The notes under the pieces: model-generated
What the model saw: the letters and a program-made list of their open reading frames with translations, nothing else
Databases searched by the model: none
What the model was told of the DNA's origin: nothing
Assembly: GCA_023653785.1 (NCBI GenBank)
Contig: JAMKCH010088273.1
Coordinates: 1-64,000 of the forward strand
Source of the DNA: Ophioderma brevispina
Lineage: Eukaryota; Echinodermata; Ophiuroidea; Amphilepidida; Ophiodermatidae
DNA length: 64,000 bases
Reading direction: 5' to 3'
Shown here: positions 55,944 through 64,000 of the stretch, one piece after another
Position numbering within the stretch: the first letter of the stretch is position 1
Layout of the letters: each line of letters opens with the position of its first letter
Made by a program: the position numbers and the translations under genes

Positions 55944-56132
55944 ATGGCTTCGTACGAATGGCCCTCGTCATCGTCATCATCATCATCGTCGTCGTCGTCG
56001 TCATCGTTATACATCATCAGCAGCAGCGGCAGAAGCCCCGGCAGAAGCGTCCCCGGCAGCATCCGTCACCAGTTCATCATTACATTATCTGTTACCATCG
56101 TCCTTTTGCTTATCACAATGGAATCACTTTAA
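55944..56132 (+). CDS. Candidate first exon: Ser-rich N-terminus and one membrane helix
   Basis: The ATG at 55,944 opens 62 codons: MASYEWP, a run of 14 Ser, LYIISSSGRSPGRSVPGSIR, then a hydrophobic stretch FIITLSVTIVLLLITM. A short cytosolic Ser/Arg-rich head followed by one helix is the layout of type II membrane proteins such as Golgi enzymes. The Ser run comes from TCA/TCG repeats, so part may be microsatellite. The CpG-rich context and CRE-type sites upstream support a gene start. Against it: the frame stops at 56,130 and no certain donor was found. No family recognised. Confidence 0.35.
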   Translation: MASYEWPSSSSSSSSSSSSSSLYIISSSGRSPGRSVPGSIRHQFIITLSVTIVLLLITMESL

Positions 56133-56815
56133 CAATAATTTTAATATGTTGTGCATTTTCTCTCCATGACAATATAAAATATTACAAATCACAAACATTG
56201 CATAAAACATTGAAAGAAATATACTCAATTCATAAAACAGGGGTCACCGAAAAGAACAAATTATTATAAAATATGAAAACAAACCACGTTCATCATAACA
56301 GATTTGGAAGCACTGCATGGTCCAACCCCTGGAATACTAATTGACCCACCCGATTACGAAGTATAACTTTCTGTTTCAGAGGAAAGGCCATTGCCAACAT
56401 ACTTTAAAGCAATAATAGCACATTTGTTGAAGAGCGTCCCCAATTTTCAAATTTGTGAGATTAATGCACAGTTGTGTTGGTAATTGTCTAGTAAACTATA
56501 CATGGGAATACGGTAATGCTCAACTTCAACTTTGTTATTTCCATACAAAAATTATGTTACACAAGAACAAAATACATAAAAAAAGTGTGTATGCATCATA
56601 AAAGAAGAGATTTTGTAATTAGATTTGGGGATCCCCGATCCTAATTCAACGACAGTGCTGGAAACGTGAAATTTCTGTCTGTCCATTATGAAATAGCACA
56701 ATCTAGGTAATTTGTAGGCTATTTTTTGCCGTAACTTTAATCAACAATGTATCTATTACATGAATTTCATATACTCATTGATATTAACAACACAAAGGTC
56801 CACAGACCGTCAAAC
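56133..56815. other. Unassigned AT-rich DNA
   Basis: Lies between the candidate first exon and the tandem duplication. No splice-bounded continuation of the 55,944 frame and no element ends recognised. Confidence 0.4.
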
Positions 56816-57745
56816 AAGATGAATGCCGTGGGGAAATCAACTCTGGCTTGTGTTCTCTTGTGTTTCAACGCCATTTCCGTGTCGTAATATCGCCGGAGGT
56901 CGTTAATTACAAATTCGTTCTGTTTTAAACCCATAACGCGCTGATCAGGTCTTATAATTTCAGGTGAGGGCTATGTACAAGCTTTACAACCCCGCCAAAT
57001 ATCAATTTTGAAAAATCTAGAGGGCGTACTTTTTTTCAAATGTATAAAAAAAATAAAAAAAATAAAAATCTTAAAAATTAAAATAATTTGCAATAATTAA
57101 TTTTAAGCAATTAATTGAGCTATCCTTAAGACTATCTTGAACGTTAACAGGTCGTTTTTGACGCATTTCGATTTTTGAAGAGTTCTCACACTCACACACC
57201 AAACACGAATTTCTCAAAATGGTAAAGAGATACAGACTTCAAATGGAGCTCAGATGTTGCTCTAATGAAGCTGTAAGTCAGAGCAGTGTTAACATAATCA
57301 TAGTGATTGATATCTGCAAGATGACGTCCTAGATGGGCGTCCAATATTGTTGCAATGCCAATCAGTCCAGGTCAGGGTTTTTAGTTGAAAAAAATCCCAT
57401 AAGACAAATTTAGTGTCACTGAATCGTTATCTATCTATCAATGGCCCAATCTCAGTCATGCCAAGGATTGTCTAAACCCTACCAAAAAGAAAGAGGCACA
57501 TATCTCAGACTATTAGTGCTCAGATTTTCGCAGCTTAGTAAGCGCCCTTTTTCAGTCATATTGTATATCCATCTTGTGGCTCTTACCAAATCGATTACTA
57601 TGATTACCTAATTATATGTAAACTGATCTGATTGACTTACAGGGATATACACAAACATTGCAGTACTAGGTTAGTTAAGTTATCAATTATAGCCATCTTA
57701 GGTTTCGGAAGCCATCTTGGATGCTATAATATGGAATTTAATAGC

Positions 57746-57776
<31 letters not shown>
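56816..57776 (+). repeat. Noisy duplication, copy A (about 0.95 kb), ending in T28
   Basis: Landmarks: GATGAATGCCGTGGGGAAATC, CGTGTCGTAATATCGCCGGAG, AAATCTAGAGGGCG, TTGCAATAATTAATT, AGATGACGTCCTAGATGGGCG, and TTCGGAAGCCATCTTGGATG. It is followed by the copy at 58,354-59,275 in the same orientation. It ends in a run of 28 T (57,749-57,776). Confidence 0.88.
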
Positions 57777-58300
57777 CCTTAACTCAAAAATCAAAAATGG
57801 CCACCAAAATGGCTGCCAATTTGCTGCTATTACATATAATTATCTTCTCACTGACATATACTTTCCTTTGCAGTTTCCTGCAAGGAAGCTAGGTCAAATT
57901 GTCGCATATATAGGAGGGTTGTTTAAAAGCAATAATCCCGAAAAGGGATTGTTCTAATTACCAAATAGTAGTAATTTTAGTTCATCTTTAGTCTATTCGA
58001 AAGAATGACTTGGATGTTATGTTATTTGAACTTAATCAGAATGCAATTTCCCAAAATTGCACAATAAAAACCAGTGCGACGCTCAATATAATATACTCAT
58101 TCGAAAGAATGCTTTAAAAAGTTTCGTATAATGCAGTTTTCGTATACTGTTCACATAAATGCATGATTAATTATAGGCCTAAACACGTACGTCTTGCCAG
58201 AAATGGTCAGAGAAACAATAGGCCATATATTTCTATTTTTATAACCAAGTACCAGAAATGGAAACTGGAGTGTGAAATAAATATATAAAAGATGAATCCC

Positions 58301-58302
<2 letters not shown>

Positions 58303-58353
<51 letters not shown>
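58303..58353. repeat. T51 homopolymer
   Basis: Fifty-one consecutive T immediately before duplication copy B. Together with T28 at the end of copy A it brackets the 575-bp unique spacer. Confidence 0.95.
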
Positions 58354-58355
<2 letters not shown>

Positions 58356-59275
58356 ATGCCGTGGGAATCAACTCCGGCGTGTGTTCTCTTGTGTTCAACG
58401 CCATTTCCGTGTCGTAATATCGCCGGAGTCGTTAATTATAAAATCGTTCTGTTTTACCCATAAACGCGCTGATCAGGGCTTAATAATTTCAGGTGAGGGC
58501 TAATGTATTAAAGCTTTACAACCATGCACAAATATCAATTTTGAAAAATCTAGAGGGCGCACTATTTTTCAAATGTACCAGTGTCTCTTTAAAGTCTATC
58601 TGAAAAATTAAAATAATTTGCAATAATTAATTGTTAAGCATTAATTGAGCTATCTTAAGAACTATCTGAACTTTGAACTTCGTTTTTGACCATTTCGATT
58701 TTTGAAGAGTTCTCACACACAAAACACGATTTCTCAAAAGTGTAAGAGATACAGACTTCAAATTTGGACCAGATGTTGCTCTAATGAGCTGTAATGTCAG
58801 AGCAGTTTAAATATCATAAAGTGATTGATATCTGCAAGATGACGTCCTAGATGGGCGTCCAATATGGTTGCAAATGCCAGTCAGTCAAGGTCAGGGTTTT
58901 TAAGTTGAAAAAAATCCCAGTAAGACAAACTTAAGTGTCACTGAATCGTTATCTATCAAATGGCCCAATATCATGCCAAGGATTGTCTAAAACCTACCAA
59001 AAAGAAAGAGGCACATATCTCTAGACTACTAGTGATCAGATTTTTCGCAGCTTAGTAAGCGCCATTTTCAGTCATATTGGATATCCATCTTGGGTGGCAT
59101 CTTACATAAATCGATTACTATATAATGATTACCTAATTATATGTAAACTGATCTGATTGACTTACAGGGATATACACAAACATTGCAGTACTAGGTTAGT
59201 TAAGTTATCAATTATAGCCATCTTAGGTTTCGGAAGCCATCTTGGATGCTATAATATGGAATTTAATATCATATT
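58354..59275 (+). repeat. Noisy duplication, copy B
   Basis: Same order of landmarks as copy A. The first 750 bp differ by many one-base indels, and the last 120 bp (from about 59,150) are virtually identical. Confidence 0.88.
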
Positions 59276-59289
59276 TTTGAAAAAAGATT

Positions 59290-60865
59290 TCTTATGGTTT
59301 TAATTAATTTCTTGGCTGCCAAAACACCAGGATAGATACCATCTACATCTATCTACATCTACATCTGTATTTGGCAGAATGCAACTGGTTGGACGTAGAC
59401 CAAGGGAGAAGGTGCATATATTTACAAGGTGCAAGTAAAATAACCAACTGCAATTAGACGACACCAGCCACAGCCTGAAGGTCTCCACTGATGGGGAGAC
59501 AAGGATGTTGTCAGGGAGGGCATTCCACCACATTATTGTGCGGGGAATAAAGGAGTTGCCATAGAGCTTTTAAGGAACAATATCGTATTTGTTATGATGG
59601 TATGATCTGGTGTCTTTTGGTATAGTCGGGGTTAGGTAGAGGTCTGGAATCACGGCAATGAGGTGGTTCTGCATCTTGTAGAGGAGAACCAGGCTAGCAG
59701 ATTGGTGTCTCTTCTCTAAGGTTTGCCTTAGGATTGTTAACATTTCTGTAACGCTATCTGTGCGCTGGTACCGTTGAAGTACAAATCTAGCAGCCTTTCG
59801 TTGGATGGATTCAATCCTGGAGATGTCATTGTCAGTGTAGAGGTTCCATACTGGACTGCAGTACTCAACCTGTGGCCTTACCAGAGAAATGTAGGCTTGT
59901 TGGCAGATTTTTGGTGGAGCAATAGCGCAGATGGTGTTTGATCAAATATATGACCATATACGGATATTCGAGACAGTTGAAAGTTGTTCCCACCTAAATG
60001 GTATTCAGCAAAGGTAGCATTGCTACGGAGGATGAAATGCATGATGTAGCACTTGTCGGTGTTGAATTGCATTTGCCAGATTTGAGACCATTGATGTAGA
60101 CGATCCAAGTCTTCTTGTAGTTTAGCAGTCTTTAGCACTATTTTTGTGCGGTACATCAAGCAGTCATCTGCGAACCGGCGGAGATGTGAAGAGATTCCGT
60201 TGGAAAGGTCATTGATGAAGGTTAAGAACAGTAGGGCCCGAGGACGGTGCCTTGTAGAACTCCTGACTGAACCGGGACCCATTCAGAGAATTGGCCGACG
60301 ACCACCATACGTTGGCTGCGTTTGCTGAGGAAGTTGTTTAGCCAGACAAGCAGGGATCCATTTAATCCATAGTGTTGTAGCTTCAGCATCAACCCTTGGT
60401 GTGGAACACGATCAAATGCCTTTGAAAAGTGTAATACACAGGCGTCAACAAGCTCTTTCTTGTCGAGTGCATTGGCAAGATCTTGTGCTGTGATGATCAA
60501 TTGTGTTTCACATGATCACATTGGACGAAACCCGTGTTGGGCATCTATATACTAGCACGTTGTTACACTCCCTGATCCATAATGCTGCTGAGGATGATGT
60601 TCAATTAACTTAACTACAGATTGAGGTTATCGAAACAGGTCTGAAATTAGATAGTATACTTCGATCACCTTTCTTGAAGATTGGCGAGATGTTGGCCATT
60701 CTCCAGTCTGGGGGAACACTTCCTGAAGAAAGGGACTGCTGGAAAATAAACGTTAAAACTGGTGCTATCTCAGCAGCGTAGGTTTTCAAAAAGCGAGCTG
60801 ATATGGCGTCTGGACCTATTGCCTTCTTAGTTTACAAGTCTTGTAGAAGCTTCTACACACCACTA
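59290..60865 (-). mobile_element. CR1/L2-group LINE, reverse transcriptase half
   Basis: Minus-strand reading from 60,860: KKAIGPDAIS-type start, FQQSLSSGSVPPDW, MANISPIFKKGD, then QDLANALDKKELVDACVLHF, SKAFDRVPHQGLMLKLQHYG (palm A), VPVQSGVLQGTVLGP (about 60,240-60,290), LTFINDLSNGISSHL, RRFADDCLMYR (palm C), LHQWSQIWQMQFNTDKCYIM, then scattered C-terminal blocks ending WWNALPDNILVSPSVETFR. Palm Asp residues are present. Frameshifts near 60,230, 59,950 and further on. The 5' continuation is cut at 60,865 by another element in the opposite orientation. Confidence 0.88.
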
Positions 60866-62340
60866 CACTCGCTCTGTTAAAAAAAGAGATCACCAAACTT
60901 CGTCGAGCCCCTGGATGAGCTTACCTCTGCTATCAGCCAACTAAAGAGTGGAAAAGCCCAGGGTCCTGATGATATACCTGTGGAGTTCATGATGCACTGC
61001 GGACCACGATGTCTTGAATGGCTCCAGGAGTTCTACACATGTTGCCTTACCAACCAGCCCTTACCCAAGATCTATCATCGCACTCCCCAAACCAAACAAG
61101 CCTGTTGACAACCCCAAGAACTATACCGCCCAATATCACTACTGTGTGTTTCCTTCAAATTTCTTGAGAAGCTGATCCTGGCCCGGCTGGAGCCAGTCGT
61201 CAAATCCCATCTGCCTGTCCATCAGATTGTAAAACTCACAAATGATATTGAGGAAAGCCTTGAAAAGCTTCGTAAGGCAGGCGTCATCTTGGTGGACCTT
61301 ACTGCAGCATATGACACTGTGTGGCACCAGGGCTTGACATTCAAGCTTCTCAGGACCATCCCGGATCGTCACCTTCTACAACTCATATGTAACATGCTTT
61401 CAAACCGTATAGCTTTGTTTCCTAGACCAGTGATTGCGCAATAACCGATTTTGACCCATGATCAAGTATCACGCATGCTCACGAGCAGGAATCGCACTGG
61501 AAGTATATCATGGGCGTAACACCAAAGAGGCTCATCGCCAGCTTCAAATCATCCTCAATGGAGCGCCTCTGCCACACAATCCTACACTAACTTATCTGGG
61601 AGTCAAGCTTGATCAGCAGCTGACTTATCGGCAGCATCTCGAATCAGTATACAAAGGTATATTCGAGGAATAACCTCCTGTGCCGCTTTGCTGGATCTTC
61701 ATGGGGTGCTAGTCCATCCATTCTACGCACAACCGCCTTGGCTCTGGTCTACAGTGCTGCTGAATATGCCACCCCAGCATGGTGCAATAGCTCTCACACA
61801 AAAGCTGGACACAGTACTCAACGAGACCATGAGAACCATTACTGGCTGCCTTTGTCCTACTCCATCTGAGTTTCTACCAGTGCTTTCAGGCATTGCACCT
61901 GCAGTGCCTCGGAGAGAACATCACACACATAAACTGGTGAATAAGGCTCTGCTGAACAACAAGCACCTGCTGCATAATACTGTCAAAGAACCACACCAGC
62001 TCGCCAGACAGAGACCGCGCTCTCGTCGACCTTTCTGTCGATACGCCGCTACACTCTCCAGCTCCCCATTCAACATCTTATAGACATGGAACACTGCCTG
62101 GCTAGATACCCCAATTCACTATCACACCTATGACAGAACTCCCCACCTGGTAGCAATCTTCCACGCAAGGAAAGGGTTACCTTGAACAGGATTCGCACAG
62201 GAGTCGGCCGTTTTAACAGCAATATGCACCGATGGGGGCTGCGACCATCTCCAGCCTGCCAATTCGCTCTCCATCACAGACTGCAGATCACATTCTCAGT
62301 GAGTGCCCTACCTTTTCGTCCACCGGTGGATATAGACCTC
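60866..62340 (+). mobile_element. Second LINE, opposite strand, internally deleted
   Basis: Plus-strand reading: LTSAISQLKSGKAQGPDDIP, VEFMMHCGPRCLEWLQEFYT, ISLLCVSFKFLEKLILARLE, then VILVDLTAAYDTVWHQGLTF (palm A, about 61,290-61,325). A gap follows in which QGSVL and YADD blocks are missing (near 61,410-61,460), then LQIILNGAPLPHNPTLTYLG, VKLDQQLTYRQHLE, and a C-terminal part with LDTVLNETMRTITGCLCPTP, LPVLSGIAP and SQTADHILSECP (zinc-knuckle end). A Jockey/CR1-superfamily relative distinct from the flanking LINE. Confidence 0.85.
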
Positions 62341-63265
62341 TCAAACCCCGACCAATGAACAGTGAGTCCTGTAGATTCCCCTTTATTGAAGAGATTTTCC
62401 TCTGTTGTTCCCGGTTTCTCTTTGGTTTGAAATTCAAAGTAAACGTAGGGATGTCATGATCGCTAAACCCATCAATGACTTTACAGTGATCCACAAAGGC
62501 AGGATGAGTCGTTAAAACAAGATCAAGGTTGTTCTCTGCTCCTTTAGAGATTCTGGTTGGTTCGGTAACCATCTGATCTAAAAAGAATGAATTGCATATG
62601 TCCAAGAGTTGGCGCCATCTTCCAGATTCTATTGCGTATGGTATCACAGCTTGTTCTGACCAATCTATGTCAGCAAGGTTGAAGTCTCCTCCAACGATGA
62701 GAATAGCATCCTTGTACTTGGACTGGATTTCTTCCAAGCTTTTATCAAGCTGGTAAAGATTGGTTGCTGGAGACTTAGGTGGTCTATAGAAGGATCCAAT
62801 TATAAGAGTTTTACATCCCTATATATGGAGTTCAGCATTATCAGATTCATATATGTTACACTGAGTGGCAATTAGATCGTCTCTAACCATGATGAAAATG
62901 CCTCCTTTTTAACAGTCTTTCCGAAACATGACGAAACCAGGCGGGGTTACCTCGGCAGTTGATTTGTCGCCTTTCAAGTGTGATTCAGTGCTGATGATGA
63001 TGTGGGGTTTATGAGATTCAACGAAGGTTTTAAACTGGGGGAAATTCCCGTAGAGACCATCACAATTTACAACTGCACACTTCAAGTTGTTTTTACGATT
63101 CTTTCCCGTGTTTCTAGAGGATGCTGATTTACTGGAAGGAGAAGATGTTGCAAGTGGAGTGATGTCTTCGTCATGCTCTAGTTTGCTTGGTAACAGGGTG
63201 TCCTCAAGGGCACTGAAAGATTTTGACGATTCGGACTCAGACATAGGTTGGATACCCGTAGGGCT
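62341..63265 (-). mobile_element. LINE endonuclease (APE/EEP) domain, probably 5' half of the 59.3-60.9 kb element
   Basis: Minus-strand reading: LKCAVVNCDGLYGNFPQFKT, FVESHKPHIIISTESHLKGD, then a stop at about 62,911, KGGIFIMVRDDLIATQ, KTLIIGSFYRPPKSP, ILIVGGDFNLADIDWSEQAV, NNLDLVLTTHPAFVDHCKVI and DGFSDHDIPTFTLNFKPKRN. The conserved Asn, E..T/ESHL, YRPP, GDFN and SDH blocks of the apurinic endonuclease fold are all visible. An N-terminal Ser/Asp-rich stretch begins near 63,244. It shares orientation with the RT half to the left, so both are likely one element split by the inserted plus-strand LINE. Confidence 0.85.
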
Positions 63266-64000
63266 GGTGTTAGGTTGACCGCACTCAATACAAATCCATG
63301 TAATACTGGAGTTGGCGTACGTCTGATAGTCTTATACCTTATGAGCCTGCAGTCAAAAGTAGATCACGATATGACAGTCTTCATTGTATTGGCGGCCATA
63401 TTGAATTATTGATTACGTGATTACAGAATCATATGTTAATTGGTCACAGTGAATGTTTTAATGACACGGGCTCCAAATTACAACTTTCGAGTGAACAACA
63501 GATGAGGTTTTGTTCTTGGTGGTCATTTTTATTTATTTATTTATTTTTGCGTTTCTACAAAAATGCTCAAGGTTTCTCGTCTGGCACGGTCGGATTCAGA
63601 ATCGGCATAAAAAAATGGTCTAGAAACCGTTGAAAACTTTATATAAAACAAGGTTGATACCAGTTATCAATGGACCTGTAGCCCGGACTATTGAGTGGTG
63701 GGTCGAGGATGAGGATCGGGCAGTGTCTTTCAAATAGTATACATAAAGAGCAAATAATAATAAGACCAAAAAAGCAAACGACAGCTGTAACTCCTAAGAA
63801 TTATTTAACATGTGAATTGTTTGTAACGGCTTGTCTGAGAGGGGGCAAAGAAAGGCTGCTAGCATTCTTTTTTTAAAGCCAAAAGCATATCAGGACATTA
63901 ACAGCAACAATCCGATCAGGGCAGTGCTGATCGGTTGGCGCTGAGATAGCGATTAACCTCCTTTTGAAACAGGCCCACTTCTCCAGGTACTCTGGAAGCG
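63266..64000. other. Unassigned DNA
   Basis: Flank of the nested LINEs. No element border, gene or RNA recognised. Confidence 0.4.

Noticed and set aside
57632..57892. Phe-rich frame with a possible signal peptide at its end
   Set aside because: The hydrophobic run is the T28 tract; the frame crosses a duplication boundary and has no recognisable domain.
1..64000. CRISPR array, operon, prophage or toxin-antitoxin system
   Set aside because: There are introns with GT-AG borders, long AT-rich non-coding DNA, and animal retroelements throughout. Tandem repeats here are satellites and microsatellites without unique spacers.

Overview
This is a 64 kb stretch of animal nuclear genome. It is AT-rich, with split genes, long introns and a heavy, mixed load of transposable elements. 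Nothing in it is bacterial, phage or organellar. The TE mix (Penelope-like elements, RTE, L2/CR1-type and PD-(D/E)XK-type LINEs, many MITE families) and the gene content suit a marine invertebrate, probably a deuterostome such as an echinoderm or hemichordate. That placement is an inference, not something the sequence proves.

Left part (about 2.06-23.4 kb, + strand): one host gene is recognisable. Eight coding segments, in the correct order, encode a GH13 alpha-amylase-fold protein of the alpha-glucosidase (maltase) / SLC3A1 (rBAT) family. They run from the strand carrying the D..PNH motif to the C-terminal beta-domain and a stop codon. The N-terminus is missing and probably lies upstream of the window. 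The position of the catalytic nucleophile is His instead of Asp, and the acid/base Glu looks replaced by Asp. Six of the eight segments carry single-base indels or an in-frame stop; two are clean. Its introns hold a decayed PD-(D/E)XK-type LINE (7.75-10.5 kb), a noisy 1.5 kb tandem duplication (13.3-16.4 kb), a Penelope-like fragment with GIY-YIG endonuclease and a hammerhead-ribozyme-like motif (16.8-17.7 kb), and a TGACCTTGA-rich satellite (21.2-22.1 kb).

Middle (23.4-48.1 kb): almost entirely mobile DNA. It contains a terminal-inverted-repeat element with a clear 8-bp target duplication (23.5 kb), a Tc1/mariner-type transposase split by a fold-back MITE (26.1-27.9 kb), a 510-bp MITE inside an exact 366-bp direct duplication (28.3-29.7 kb), a Penelope-like reverse transcriptase (31.4-32.4 kb), and a chimeric array in which RTE 3' ends (+) alternate with L2-type fragments (-) at 35.8-40.7 and 45.6-48.1 kb.

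Right part (48-64 kb): mostly unassigned AT-rich DNA with CRE-like palindromes, microsatellites, a candidate promoter plus first exon near 55.4-56.1 kb, a second noisy duplication (56.8-59.3 kb), and two LINEs nested in opposite orientations (59.3-63.3 kb).

A recurring theme is paired copies that differ by scattered one-base indels beside homopolymers or microsatellites. This pattern suggests that parts of the sequence are uncorrected long-read gap fill. Both the 'broken' gene and the 'duplications' should be read with that in mind.
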